Positions 18,414 through 27,858 are shown, counted from the first letter of the stretch. The stretch: 64,000 bases of DNA from Paraburkholderia guartelaensis (GCF_004353905.1 NZ_SMOD01000001.1:434001-498000); one strand, 5' to 3'. Made by a program: numbers and translations. The notes: generated by a model not told the origin, from the letters alone.

Positions 18414-20738
18414 GTGAGGAATGCGAAGCAAATAGCGGTTGCCGTCGCCGGCGCATTGTGTGCCGGCTCTGTGGCGTACGCGGATCAAGCCGCCACCAGC
18501 AATACATGGGGCAACAGCCCATTTTCGATTGTGTCGCAGTTCTTTTCCCAGGCTTCGGGCGCGTCACAGCCGGCCGTCGACTGGAAAGCGAAGGGCGATC
18601 AGGCCGACAGGCGCGCGGCAGTGCTGGTATCGCAACTGACGCTCGACGAAAAGATCCAGCTGGTGCACGGAACGGGCATTCCCACCGTCGGTCTGGGCGG
18701 GCCTTTTCCATCGTGGGTGCAGGGCGCCGGTTATATCCCCAGTGTCAGCCGTCTGGGCATCCCCCCGTTGGCGACGGCGGATTCGGCTGGCGGCGTGAAC
18801 GTGCAGAACGCGCATACCACGGCCTTTCCCGCACCGATCGGGCTCGCCTCGAGCTGGGACGTGGCGCTCGCGGGCGCCTACGGGGCGCGTATCGCCCGTG
18901 AACTGCGCGTGCTCGGCTACGCGGAAGGACTGGGCGGCGGCGTCAATCTCGCTCGTGAACCGCGCGACGGCCGCACGTTCGAGTACATGGGCGAAGACCC
19001 CGTCCTCACCGGCACGATGAGCGCCGCGCGCACCATGGGAACGCAGTCGCAGGATGTGATCGCAACAGTGAAGCACTACGCGATGAACGACCAGGAAACG
19101 AACCGGATGACGAGCAATTCCGTGGTCGACGAACGGACGATGCGGGAAACGGAGTTGCTCGCATTCGAGATTGCCGTGCGCGAGGGACATCCTGGCAACG
19201 TGATGTGCTCGTACAACCTCGTCAATGGCGTCTATGCCTGCCAGAACCCGGAACTCCTCACGACCATCCTGAAGAAAGAGTGGGGATTCAAGGGCAAGGT
19301 TCAGTCGGACTGGACGGCCAACCATAGCACCGTCGCTTCCGCGATGGCGGGACTCGATGAAGAGCAGCCAGGCGATCTCGGAACAGCAGGGGCAGGCTTC
19401 GGCATTCAGTCTTACTTCAGCAGCGCACTCAAGGCCGCGGTCCAGGCCGGCAGCGTGCCGGTTTCCCGTCTGAACGACATGGTCTTTCGCAAGCTTCGCA
19501 CCATGATCGCGCTTGGCGTCATGGACAATCCGCCAACGCCTGGCGGCTCGGTCGACCAGACGGCAGGCAACCGCGATGCCCTGACGGTCGCGCACGAGTC
19601 GATCGTTTTACTGAAGAATGGTTCGGCATCCGGCAGCAACCAGCCGGTCCTTCCGCTCGCAGCAAACGGCCTGCACTCGATCGTCGTGATCGGCGGACAT
19701 GCCGATGTCGGCGTGATGTCCGGAGGCGGGTCGGGGGGCGTGCCCGCGGCAGATGGCAACGCGGTGTCGGGATGCCAGTCCGGCAATCCGCTGCTTTCGA
19801 GTTGCGCGACCTGGTACAAGTCCTCGCCATACAACGCCATCAAGGCCAAGGCGCCGCAAGCCACGGTGACGTACTTCGACGGCACGAACGCGGCTGCCGC
19901 AGCCAGCGCAGCCGGCAACGCCGATGTCGCGATCGTGTTCGCCACGCAGTGGGAAAGCGAGGGCACGGATCTGGCGAACCTGTCATTGCCGGACAACAAG
20001 GCGGACCCGAGCAATCAGCTGTACGACCAGAATGCGCTGATCAATGCGGTGGCGGCGAAGGCCAAACGCATCATCGTCGTGCTGGAGAACGGGAGTCCCG
20101 TCACGATGCCTTGGCTCGACAGCGTTCACGGCGTAGTGGAAGCGTGGTATCCGGGTGTGCAAGGCGGCCAGGCGATCGCGGACATTCTGTTCGGCGACGT
20201 CAATCCGTCCGCCAAGCTGCCGATCACCTTCCCGCGTCAGGAGGCCGATCTGCCGCAGCCGACCATCGACCCCAACAACCTGAACGTCGTCTATAGCGAA
20301 GGACTCCTGATGGGATACCGCTGGTACGATGCGAAGAACATCGATCCGCTGTTTCCGTTTGGGTATGGCCTTTCGTATACGACCTTCTCGTACTCGGGGC
20401 TCAGGACGCATGCCGATCAGGGCGGCAACGTGATCGCCACCTTCACCGTTGCCAACACGGGCTCGCGTGCCGGCGCCGAAGTGGCCCAGGTGTACGCCAC
20501 GCTGCCGCCGGGGCTGGGCGAGCCGCCGCAGCGTCTGGTAGGGTGGGCGAAGGTCGCTTTGCGCCCTGGACAGTCGCAACAGGTGAGCGTCGTCATCCCG
20601 GCGCGGCGCCTCGCGACGTGGAACGTCACGACGCACTCGTGGCAGGTTCATGGCGGAAGCTACGTGATCCGTGCCGCGTCGTCGTCACGTGATACGAATG
20701 CGTTGTCTGCACGCGTTGCCGTTGACGATATGCACTGA
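18414..20738 (+). CDS. Secreted glycoside hydrolase family 3 (beta-glucosidase-like)
   Basis: A 774-residue exported enzyme. It starts at GTG after CAGGAGAG and has a Sec signal (MRNAKQIAVAVAGALCAGSVAYA). The GH3 N-terminal barrel carries the nucleophile Asp299 in QSDWTANHS. The C-terminal GH3 domain carries WESEGTD, a region that often supplies the acid/base residue, and a fibronectin-III-like domain closes the protein (GAEVAQVYATLP). It most likely cleaves terminal beta-glycosides in the periplasm; the exact sugar is unknown. The divergent AraC gene probably controls it, and a hairpin follows the stop. Confidence 0.93.
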   Translation: MRNAKQIAVAVAGALCAGSVAYADQAATSNTWGNSPFSIVSQFFSQASGASQPAVDWKAKGDQADRRAAVLVSQLTLDEKIQLVHGTGIPTVGLGGPFPSWVQGAGYIPSVSRLGIPPLATADSAGGVNVQNAHTTAFPAPIGLASSWDVALAGAYGARIARELRVLGYAEGLGGGVNLAREPRDGRTFEYMGEDPVLTGTMSAARTMGTQSQDVIATVKHYAMNDQETNRMTSNSVVDERTMRETELLAFEIAVREGHPGNVMCSYNLVNGVYACQNPELLTTILKKEWGFKGKVQSDWTANHSTVASAMAGLDEEQPGDLGTAGAGFGIQSYFSSALKAAVQAGSVPVSRLNDMVFRKLRTMIALGVMDNPPTPGGSVDQTAGNRDALTVAHESIVLLKNGSASGSNQPVLPLAANGLHSIVVIGGHADVGVMSGGGSGGVPAADGNAVSGCQSGNPLLSSCATWYKSSPYNAIKAKAPQATVTYFDGTNAAAAASAAGNADVAIVFATQWESEGTDLANLSLPDNKADPSNQLYDQNALINAVAAKAKRIIVVLENGSPVTMPWLDSVHGVVEAWYPGVQGGQAIADILFGDVNPSAKLPITFPRQEADLPQPTIDPNNLNVVYSEGLLMGYRWYDAKNIDPLFPFGYGLSYTTFSYSGLRTHADQGGNVIATFTVANTGSRAGAEVAQVYATLPPGLGEPPQRLVGWAKVALRPGQSQQVSVVIPARRLATWNVTTHSWQVHGGSYVIRAASSSRDTNALSARVAVDDMH

Positions 20739-20747
20739 GGTATGGGC

Positions 20748-20774
20748 GGCCTGGGCGTATCGAGCGCCCAGGCC
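20748..20774 (+). terminator. Hairpin after the GH3 gene
   Basis: A perfect 10-bp stem GGCCTGGGCG / CGCCCAGGCC with a 7-base loop, starting 9 bp after the stop codon. No U-tract follows, so it is either a weak intrinsic terminator or an mRNA-stabilising stem. Confidence 0.55.
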
Positions 20775-21017
20775 TCGTGTGCAAGCCCGGACGCCCAGCA
20801 TCCAGACAAAATCGGCCAGTGCAATAATGTGCGGGCCTGCGGCACTGCCGATGCGCTGCGGGTTCCTTCAAGTGCGAGAGTCGTTGTTGCAGGTCTGCAT
20901 GCGACAGATGCACCGGAGTGGCGCACGCGCGCGCTCCCTTATCGGCTGCGCCATATCCGCGCGGCTTCAGCACAGACCGGACGATCGTCTTCGCCAACTC
21001 AGTCCGGGAGAGATCCG

Positions 21018-22136
21018 ATGTCCTTGATCGACGTGCTGGAACCGCTCGTTCGTACCACTATTGCCCCCGAAGCCCCCCAAACGGATCAGAGCGCGCGCTT
21101 TCCACGCGCGGCGCTCGACGCATTGGGCGAGGCAGGCCTGCTCGGGCTCGTCAGCGCCGAGGAAGTCGGCGGCATGGGGCTCGGCGTCGCGCAGGCGTGT
21201 CAGGTGGTCGAGCGCATTGCGCGGGATTGCCCGTCCACCGCGATGGTCGTCACCATGCACTACGCCGGCGCGATCCTCATCGAAAAATACGGCCCCATCG
21301 AAGTGAGGCGCGCCATTGCGCAAGGCGAGCACCTCACCACGCTGGCGTGGTCCGAGACCGGCTCGCGCAGCCACTTCTGGGCGCCGGTCGGCACCGCGCG
21401 GCCCGACGGCGACGATTTCGTGCTCAACGGCAGCAAGAGCATGGTGACGTCCGCCGTCGAAGCCGACTCCTACGTCTGGTCGTCGCGACCGGCGCTGGCC
21501 GCCGAGGGCGCCAGTACGCTATGGCTCGTGGACAGCCGCGCGCAAGGGCTGCACTGTCCGACACCCTTCGACGGCCTCGGCTTGCGCGGCAACGCGTCCG
21601 CGCCGATCCAGGCCGAAGGCTTGCGTGTGCCGGCCAGTGCGATGCTCGGCCCTGATGGGGGCGGCGGCGACATCATGAACGGCGAAGCGTTGCCGGTGTT
21701 TGCAAACCTCGTTGCGTCGACATCGATCGGCATCGCCGATGGCGCGCTTGAACGCGCCATTCCGCACGTGACCGCCAGCCGTTTCGCGGAAAGCGGCAGT
21801 GCCCTTGCCGACCTGCCTACCATCCGCGCCTATCTCGCCCGCGCGCAGCTTCGCGTCGATCAGGCGCGCGCGCTGCGCGACGATACGCTTGCCGCGCTGG
21901 CCTCGGGCCGGCCCGACGCGATGCTGCGCGTACTCGAAGTGAAGGCGGTGGCCGCGGAAGCCGCGCTCGCCGTGACCGATACGGCGATGCGCATTTGCGG
22001 CGGCGCGGCCTTTCGCAAGGAGGTGGGCATCGAGCGTCTGTTCCGCGACGCGCGCGCCGCCTCCATCATGGGGCCGACCTCGGACGTCCTTTACGAATTC
22101 ATTGGCCGCGTGCTGTGCGGTCTGCCGCTCGCCTGA
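21018..22136 (+). CDS. Acyl-CoA dehydrogenase family flavoprotein
   Basis: A 372-residue FAD enzyme of the acyl-CoA dehydrogenase fold. Features include TTLAWSETGSRSHFWAP in the middle domain, LNGSKSMVTSA, and the C-terminal ICGGAAFRKEVGIERLFRDARAASIMGPTSDVLYEF. ATG 21018 is chosen for its GGGAGAG six bases ahead; a longer frame from 20742 encodes an unnatural N-terminus. In this fold some members are monooxygenases (DszC, SfnB) rather than dehydrogenases. It leads a cluster with a PhnD-like protein and a diiron-like protein, suggesting a specialised reaction instead of fatty-acid oxidation. Confidence 0.9.
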   Translation: MSLIDVLEPLVRTTIAPEAPQTDQSARFPRAALDALGEAGLLGLVSAEEVGGMGLGVAQACQVVERIARDCPSTAMVVTMHYAGAILIEKYGPIEVRRAIAQGEHLTTLAWSETGSRSHFWAPVGTARPDGDDFVLNGSKSMVTSAVEADSYVWSSRPALAAEGASTLWLVDSRAQGLHCPTPFDGLGLRGNASAPIQAEGLRVPASAMLGPDGGGGDIMNGEALPVFANLVASTSIGIADGALERAIPHVTASRFAESGSALADLPTIRAYLARAQLRVDQARALRDDTLAALASGRPDAMLRVLEVKAVAAEAALAVTDTAMRICGGAAFRKEVGIERLFRDARAASIMGPTSDVLYEFIGRVLCGLPLA

Positions 22137-22152
22137 CGGGGAGAAGCACATC

Positions 22153-23028
22153 ATGTCCTCAAGCACACGCAATGCCCCCCTGATGCTCGGCGCCGTTGCC
22201 TACGCGCCCAAGGTCGTCACGATCTGGGAGGGCTTCAAGGCATGGTTTGCCGAACGCGGACTCGCGATCGACTATCTGCTTTATTCGAACTATGAAACGC
22301 AGGTCGAGGCGCAGTTCGCAGGAGATATCGCGTTCGCGTGGAATTCACCGCTTGCCTGGATACGCGCGAACCGCATCGCGCAGGCGCGCGGCGAAGCGGT
22401 GCTGCCGCTCGCCATGCGCGACACGGATATCGATCTGCATTCGGTGCTGGTCGTCCGCCGTGACAGTCGCGTCCAGACACTCGCCGACCTGCGCGGCGGC
22501 ACGGTCGGTTTCGGCGCGATCGACTCGCCTCAAGCCACGCTGATTCCGCTGGATCATCTGCGCCATGAGGGCGGCCTCGTCGCGGGTCAAGACTATCAGG
22601 CGCAGCGCTTCGACGTGCTGGGCGGCAAGCACGGCGATCACATCGGCGGCGAACGCGAAGCGGCGAGCGCGCTCGTGCGCGGCGAAATCGACGCCACGTG
22701 GATGATCGCAGGCAACTACCGGGCGTTTGCCGACGAAGGGACGCTGCCGGCGGGCGAGTCGCGCATCGTCGCCACGACGGGGGCATTCGATCACTGCAAC
22801 ATGACGGTCAGCCCCGGCGTGCCGCAGGAAGCGGCACAGCGCTTTGGCGACTTGCTGCTTTCGATGGACTGGAATGACGCGCGGGTGCGCCCGTTGCTCG
22901 AACTGGAGGGGCTCAGGTCGTGGCTGCCGGGCCGCACCAGCGGCTACGCATTGCTCGAGCGCGCGGTAACGGAAGAGGCTTTCTATGACGACCAAGGCCG
23001 AATCGTCGAGCCCGCTTATCGATATTGA
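22153..23028 (+). CDS. PhnD/SsuA-like binding-fold protein without signal peptide
   Basis: A 291-residue periplasmic-binding-fold protein of the PhnD (phosphate/phosphonate-binding) type: LGAVAYAPKVVTIWEGFKAW, GDIAFAWNSPLAW, LADLRGGTVGFGAIDSPQAT and SALVRGEIDATWMIAGN are in the expected order. The mature sequence begins almost at the start Met, so it should be cytoplasmic, and no ABC permease or ATPase is adjacent. Cytoplasmic members of this fold can be enzymes (MqnA, MqnD, THI5). It begins 16 bp after the flavoprotein gene and overlaps the next gene by 44 bp. Confidence 0.85.
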   Translation: MSSSTRNAPLMLGAVAYAPKVVTIWEGFKAWFAERGLAIDYLLYSNYETQVEAQFAGDIAFAWNSPLAWIRANRIAQARGEAVLPLAMRDTDIDLHSVLVVRRDSRVQTLADLRGGTVGFGAIDSPQATLIPLDHLRHEGGLVAGQDYQAQRFDVLGGKHGDHIGGEREAASALVRGEIDATWMIAGNYRAFADEGTLPAGESRIVATTGAFDHCNMTVSPGVPQEAAQRFGDLLLSMDWNDARVRPLLELEGLRSWLPGRTSGYALLERAVTEEAFYDDQGRIVEPAYRY

Positions 23029-24205
23029 GTCGCTCGGCTTCGACGCCGGCGCTCATCTTCTGGTCAGACATGCACTGGACGCGCTGACGCCGGGCCAGAC
23101 GTTGCGCGTGGTGGGCGCGGCGCCCGGCTGGGAGGTCATGCTCGAGCACTGGTGCCGCGGTCAAGGCCATCTCGTGCAGTGGCAATTGGTCGAAGGACAG
23201 CGCTTCGCCGTCATCGAGCGCGACCGCAGGTACGGCCGCTGGCGCGACGCGCAGCAGACCGGCCGCAGCGACCCGCGCGTGGCAGAGGCGGTTGCATCAC
23301 ACGCATCTCCGGCCTGGGGGCTGGCGGCCAGAGGCGCACAGGTGGAAGCGGGCTCGCCTGAATTCGCCTTTCGGCTGGACCAGAAAGCGGAGGTCTGGAC
23401 CGAAAACGCCGCCGATCTCTATGCCCAGGCGGTCGCCGCACAATGGGATCCTGACGTGGCAATCGACTGGCAGGTGCCGTTCGAATTGCCTGCTCCGGTG
23501 GAAGCCGCTGTCGTCCAGATCATGACCTATCTGGTCGAGAACGAGAACGCCGCGCTCATCGTGCCCGCACGCTTTCTCGGGCAACTGCATCCGCACTATC
23601 GCGAACTGCAGGCCGCGCTTGCGATCCAGGTAGCCGACGAGGCGAGGCACATCGAGGTATTCACCCGGCGCATTCGCCACAAGGGCCACGAGCCCGCGTT
23701 ATCGACGGCAGGCGGGCAGGCATCGCTCAAAACGCTGCTCGACGAACCCGACTTCTCCGTCGCGAGCTTTTTGCTTTCTGTCATGGGCGAGGGCACCTTC
23801 GTCACGCTGCTGCAATTCCTCCAGAATCACGCGCCCGATCCGCTGACGCGCCAGATCGCACGCCTTGCCGCTCGTGACGAGGCCCGTCATGTCGCGCTGG
23901 GCATGTCCCATCTCCTTTACCGGCTGAAGAGCGAGCCGCGCCTGCGTTCGCGTCTGGCCCACGCGGTCGAGCAACGTCATGACGCGCTGCAGGGCACCGC
24001 GGGTCTGAACGAGGAGGTATTCGACGCGCTGATCCTGCTCGCCGCGGGCGAGCTGACGCCGGCGGCCGTGGCGCGCGGCTATGCGCAGGTTCAAACCTTG
24101 ATGCGGGAGATGGCCGATGGCCGCTACACGAGGCTCGTGCGTCTTGGCTTCGAGCAGGCTCAGGCGAAGCAACTTGCCGCACTGCATACGCGCAATTTCA
24201 TGTAG
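22985..24205 (+). CDS. TusA-like / ferritin-like diiron fusion protein
   Basis: A 406-residue two-part protein. Residues 10-85 resemble the TusA/SirA fold (LVRHALDALTPGQTLRVVG), but the sulfur-carrying CPxP motif is absent. From about 135 onward it is helical with diiron-carboxylate signatures: VENENAAL, ADEARHIEVF, MGEGTF and RDEARHVALG. The spacing suggests two ExxH-like ligand pairs as in ferritin-like oxygenases. It overlaps the PhnD-like gene by 44 bp, so the two are probably co-translated. A role as an oxygenase or oxidase with the flavoprotein is plausible but unproven. Confidence 0.8.
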   Translation: MTTKAESSSPLIDIESLGFDAGAHLLVRHALDALTPGQTLRVVGAAPGWEVMLEHWCRGQGHLVQWQLVEGQRFAVIERDRRYGRWRDAQQTGRSDPRVAEAVASHASPAWGLAARGAQVEAGSPEFAFRLDQKAEVWTENAADLYAQAVAAQWDPDVAIDWQVPFELPAPVEAAVVQIMTYLVENENAALIVPARFLGQLHPHYRELQAALAIQVADEARHIEVFTRRIRHKGHEPALSTAGGQASLKTLLDEPDFSVASFLLSVMGEGTFVTLLQFLQNHAPDPLTRQIARLAARDEARHVALGMSHLLYRLKSEPRLRSRLAHAVEQRHDALQGTAGLNEEVFDALILLAAGELTPAAVARGYAQVQTLMREMADGRYTRLVRLGFEQAQAKQLAALHTRNFM

Positions 24206-24222
24206 CCGTTGGCGCGATCCAC

Positions 24223-25182
24223 TCACGCTTCGACCTTGACGCGACGCTTTTCGAGCCTCTGAAGCGAGGGGGAGCGCTCGGTGAGTCTTGCCGCCGATTC
24301 TTCTTCCGCACTCCGTGCACCTGCGAACTGCTGTCTGAATTCGAGCGGCGTCATGTTCTTCGACGCCTTGAACTGACGGTTGAAATTCGCCACGTTGGGA
24401 AAACCCGAGCGCGTTGCGATCACGGATATCGGCGTCTGTGTGTCGGTGAGCATCCGGCAGGCATGCCCGATTCGAACGCGGGTAATGTATCGCCCGACAC
24501 TCTCGCCCAGATGCTGAGTGAAATGCCGCGTCAGGGATCGCTCGGATAGCCCCGATGCCCTGGCGAGGGTCGAGAGCCGTAGGGGACGCGAAAACTGCGT
24601 TTCGATCAACGCGAGCACGCGATTGATCTGTTCGGGTTCATGGCCGGTCGGCGTGCCGGTTCGCGCGTCAAAGCCGCTCGGCGAAGCGAGTGGCGTGGCC
24701 GGTAGTTCCGAGAGGAAATCGAGGACATCGAGGGCGGCTTGCAGCCGCACGCGCGGTTTGTCGGACAGCAGGCGCTCGATGTGTTCTCGCATGCGCGTTC
24801 CGGCGCCGTCTTCGAACGCCAGCCCGCAGGCCGCGCGCCGCAGCAGATCGCACAGGCCGTTGTATTCCGGGCAAACGTCGGCCAGCCTGCGTACCCACGC
24901 ACCATCGAACCATATGACGATTGCGACCTCAGGCTCTGCGTCGTCGATCGAGCGGTTGGATGCCCAGGTATGCGGCAGGTTGGGTGGCACCAGCACCAGA
25001 TCGTCCGCGCCATAAGAGGCGACCGAATCACCGATATACCGCTTGCCCTGACTGTTCATAGTCAGTGTCAGTTCGAATTCGGGATGGTGATGCCACTCGA
25101 ACGGTATGCGGCGCAGCCGCCGGTGGTAAACCCTTATCGAACAATCGTGGCCGAAATCAACGTGTTCGTAAGCTGCTTTCAT
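24223..25182 (-). CDS. AraC-family regulator with cupin-like N-terminal domain
   Basis: A 319-residue regulator. The N-terminus has the small beta-barrel AraC-binding pattern (PFEWHHHPEFELTL). The C-terminal AraC domain at about 190-290 has both helices (LSTLARASGLSERSLTRHF and PISVIATRSGFPNVANFNRQF). It is divergent from the DUF1479 gene 98 bp away and is probably its regulator. It converges on the diiron cluster, with only 17 bp between stops. Confidence 0.92.
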   Translation of the reverse strand: MKAAYEHVDFGHDCSIRVYHRRLRRIPFEWHHHPEFELTLTMNSQGKRYIGDSVASYGADDLVLVPPNLPHTWASNRSIDDAEPEVAIVIWFDGAWVRRLADVCPEYNGLCDLLRRAACGLAFEDGAGTRMREHIERLLSDKPRVRLQAALDVLDFLSELPATPLASPSGFDARTGTPTGHEPEQINRVLALIETQFSRPLRLSTLARASGLSERSLTRHFTQHLGESVGRYITRVRIGHACRMLTDTQTPISVIATRSGFPNVANFNRQFKASKNMTPLEFRQQFAGARSAEEESAARLTERSPSLQRLEKRRVKVEA

Positions 25183-25279
25183 GTCCTGAATTAAGAAATC
25201 TTTGACCGGATAGTATCACGCAACCGGTCACGCCTCGCGTACGCTCCATGTATCAAAAACATCACCTGGAGACGATGTA

Positions 25280-26524
25280 ATGGCATTGCAAATTGACGAC
25301 CTGCCGGCAGCCATCCGCCAGGCGAAGCGAGCGTTGCGGGCGGCGCTCCCCAACTACCGGGAAGTGTTCGCCGAGGTCGAAGCGGCGATGATCAAGGAGG
25401 CGCAGCACATCGCGGCGCTGCGCGACCGGGGCGAGTCCGTTATTCCGGAAATCCAGTTCGAGGACATCGTGGCGAACCGGGTCACCGACGCGCAGATAGC
25501 GCTCGTCAAGGCCCGAGGCGCCTGTGTGATCCGCAAGGTCTTCGACCGTTCGCTCGTTGAGCAATGGGACAACGACATCGCCGACTATGTCGAGCGCAAC
25601 AACCTGGACGCCAGGTTGCTCAATCGCGCCGAAGACAAATACTTCGGCCAGCTCGCGTCGAGCAAGCCGCAAATCTACGGCGTGTACTGGTCGAAGCCGC
25701 AGGTGCTCGCGCGCCAGTCGACTGAACTCACGCAGGCGCGCGTGTTCCTCAACCGTCTCTGGCGCACGCAGAGCGAAGGCCGGGTGCATTTTGACCCGGA
25801 CCACGTTCCGGTCTACGCAGACCGTCTGCGTCGCCGACCGCCCGGTTCGGAGTCGCTGGGTTTGTCGGCGCATTGTGACGGCGGTTCGGTTGAACGCTGG
25901 ATCGAGACGAACTTCCGCAAGGTCTATCGCCATGTGTTCTCGGGGAACTGGCGCGAATACGACCCGTTCGATGCCGCGTGGCGGACTGACGTCGAGGAGA
26001 TTCCTTCGCCGGCCGTCTGCTCGATGTTCCGCACGTTTCAGGGATGGACGGCCCTGACGCCGCAAGGCCCCGGCGACGGCACGCTGCAACTGGTGCCGAT
26101 TGCGAACTCGATGGCCTACATTCTCTTGCGCGCGCTGCAAGACGACGTCGCGGAGGACGACCTTTGCGGAGCGATGCCGGGCCGCGCGCTGTCCATCAAA
26201 GCCGAATATCACGCACCCCTGTTCCATGCGCTCTCTTCGATCCCGCTGATGCAGGCCGGCGACACGGTTTTCTGGCATAGCGACGTCATCCATGCGGTCG
26301 AGGATGCACATCGCGGCAAGGGCTACAGCAACGTGATGTATATCGCCTCGGTGCCGGCCTGCGCGAAAAATGACGCCTATCTGAAGCGGCAGCTTCCGAG
26401 CTTCCTGGAAGGGAAGAGTCCGCCGGATTTCCCAACGGACCATTTCGAAGTGGACTTCGTCGGTCGCGCCACAGCAGAAGATCTCACTGCGCTTGGCCGT
26501 TCCCAGATGGGCTTTGATTTGTAA
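25280..26524 (+). CDS. DUF1479 (YbiU-like) Fe(II)/2-oxoglutarate-type dioxygenase
   Basis: A 414-residue protein of the DUF1479/YbiU family, predicted to have the double-stranded beta-helix fold of non-heme Fe(II) dioxygenases. The HxD iron pair appears in SAHCDGGS and the distal His in DVIHAVEDAHRGKGYSNVMY. Length matches the family (about 420). The substrate is unknown. It is transcribed away from the AraC gene upstream and no other gene follows in its unit. Confidence 0.86.
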   Translation: MALQIDDLPAAIRQAKRALRAALPNYREVFAEVEAAMIKEAQHIAALRDRGESVIPEIQFEDIVANRVTDAQIALVKARGACVIRKVFDRSLVEQWDNDIADYVERNNLDARLLNRAEDKYFGQLASSKPQIYGVYWSKPQVLARQSTELTQARVFLNRLWRTQSEGRVHFDPDHVPVYADRLRRRPPGSESLGLSAHCDGGSVERWIETNFRKVYRHVFSGNWREYDPFDAAWRTDVEEIPSPAVCSMFRTFQGWTALTPQGPGDGTLQLVPIANSMAYILLRALQDDVAEDDLCGAMPGRALSIKAEYHAPLFHALSSIPLMQAGDTVFWHSDVIHAVEDAHRGKGYSNVMYIASVPACAKNDAYLKRQLPSFLEGKSPPDFPTDHFEVDFVGRATAEDLTALGRSQMGFDL

Positions 26525-27036
26525 GCGACAAGGGCAGTAGGGCGGGTCTGTCGGCGATACGTCGACGGCCCCTCAATACTGGAAATAAATTAGGAAACTT
26601 AAATGAAAAGAAAGCGTTGAATGTTGCCGTTGCTGCTGTAGCTCAACTGGCTACGAATCAACAGGGCGGCGCGCGACAAGGTTGGCGGAAACCTCTGGCC
26701 ACATGGCTTGAATTGCTGCGCTGCAGGTGCTCGATGTCGGCGGGAAGTTTGCTATCAACCGCGAGATTGAACATCTTCGAATCGCCTGGATTTCCAGAAG
26801 CTTGCCGACGCTTCGATCCTTACGTTTCGTTATTCAGATGCCCAGGATTAGGTGGTTTCCCGAGGAAACAAGCGGTCTCGCGAGGCGATTCTTGAACTAG
26901 ACTTTGACTGTTAGTCTTACTATATTCCAGAGACTTTTCTATGTAAGTTGATGCGGCGAGCGATAAGCAAAGGGGAAAGTTTTATGGCTATCGTCGTACA
27001 CAACATCTCTGTGGTTCATTCGAGCCGGAGCGCAGC
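26525..27036. other. Long intergenic region upstream of the ribose-type ABC operon
   Basis: About 510 bp with lower G+C than its surroundings, notably near 26575-26620 and 26890-26990. The only sizeable frame (26617-26895) lacks a convincing ribosome-binding site, codon bias or family and is treated as non-coding. The region holds a sigma-70-like promoter and a tiny coupled ORF just before the ABC ATPase gene. No RNA family was recognised. Confidence 0.5.
26898..26926 (+). promoter_or_regulatory. Candidate sigma-70 promoter of the ribose-type ABC operon
   Basis: TAGACT (-35, 26898-26903) and TATATT (-10, 26921-26926) are separated by exactly 17 bp, with 4/6 and 5/6 matches to consensus. It lies about 58 bp before the tiny ORF and 111 bp before the ATPase start. 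Confidence 0.5.
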
Positions 27037-27040
27037 GTGA
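26984..27040 (+). CDS. Possible 18-residue leader peptide overlapping the ABC ATPase start
   Basis: ATG 26984 follows AGGGGA with 7-bp spacing, a better ribosome-binding site than that of many genes here. It encodes MAIVVHNISVVHSSRSAA and stops at TGA 27038-27040, overlapping the GTG start of the ATPase gene (GTGA). This geometry would favour translational coupling. It is in a different frame from the ATPase. It may be a leader peptide, or the overlap may be chance. Confidence 0.4.
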   Translation: MAIVVHNISVVHSSRSAA

Positions 27041-27858
27041 CGGCGAGCGATGCCGCGTCCGCTACGAGCGGCTGGCGGCATATCGTGCGCGCCCAGAGCA
27101 TCAGCCTGTCTTACGGCAAGATACGCGCGCTTTCCGGCATCGACCTCGCCATTGGCCGCAACGAGATCGTCGGCCTGATCGGCGATAACGGCGCGGGTAA
27201 ATCGACGCTCATCAAGGTGCTGACCGGTGTCGTGCGGCCGAGCACGGGCAAGCTGTTCATCCGGGACGAAGAGGTCGACTGGAGCCGCTTTTCCGTGCGC
27301 GAGGCGCACCGGTTGCGCTTCGAGACGGTCTATCAGGAAAAATCGCTGGGCGAGAAGCAGCCGCTGTGGCGTAATTTTTTTGTCGGCCGGCAGATCACCA
27401 ACCGGCTCGGCTTCATCAATGTCGCCGAAGAGCGGCGCATCGCCAACGATATTTTGAAGCAACAACTCGGTTTTCGCGGCGTGGGGATCGACGCGGATTC
27501 GTTGATCGCGAAACTCTCCGGCGGCGAGCGCCAGGGCATCGCGATCGGACGCGCGATGTATTTCGACAGCGATCTGATCATTCTCGATGAACCCACGGTG
27601 GCGCTTGCCATCAGCGAGGTGCGCAAGGTTCTCGACTTCGTACGCTCGATCAAGGAATCCGGCCGCGCCTGCATCTACATCGAACATAACCTCGCCCATG
27701 TGCACGAACTCGCCGATCGGCTGGTCGTGCTCGATCGTGGCCGGATTGTCGCGGATATCAAGTCAGGTGAGATGAGCCTCGAGGATCTCACGCGGTATTT
27801 GATTTCGCTACAGCAGAGCGGGCACGGTCCGGCGCCGGTTGCGGGGACAAAGACGTGA
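27037..27858 (+). CDS. Sugar ABC transporter ATPase (ribose/xylose type, single domain)
   Basis: A 273-residue ATP-binding subunit: Walker A GDNGAGKST near residue 50, signature LSGGERQG, Walker B LIILDEPT, and the switch His in IEHNLAHV. It has one nucleotide-binding domain, unlike the fused two-domain RbsA, resembling the single-domain FrcA type. GTG 27037 has CGGAG six bases ahead. It should energise the permease encoded next, whose GTG overlaps its TGA by 4 bp. Confidence 0.92.
   Translation: MTASDAASATSGWRHIVRAQSISLSYGKIRALSGIDLAIGRNEIVGLIGDNGAGKSTLIKVLTGVVRPSTGKLFIRDEEVDWSRFSVREAHRLRFETVYQEKSLGEKQPLWRNFFVGRQITNRLGFINVAEERRIANDILKQQLGFRGVGIDADSLIAKLSGGERQGIAIGRAMYFDSDLIILDEPTVALAISEVRKVLDFVRSIKESGRACIYIEHNLAHVHELADRLVVLDRGRIVADIKSGEMSLEDLTRYLISLQQSGHGPAPVAGTKT

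Noticed and set aside
26617..26895. A 92-residue frame in the gap before the ribose-type ABC operon
   Set aside because: No ribosome-binding site, biased codon use or recognisable family; the composition resembles non-coding DNA.
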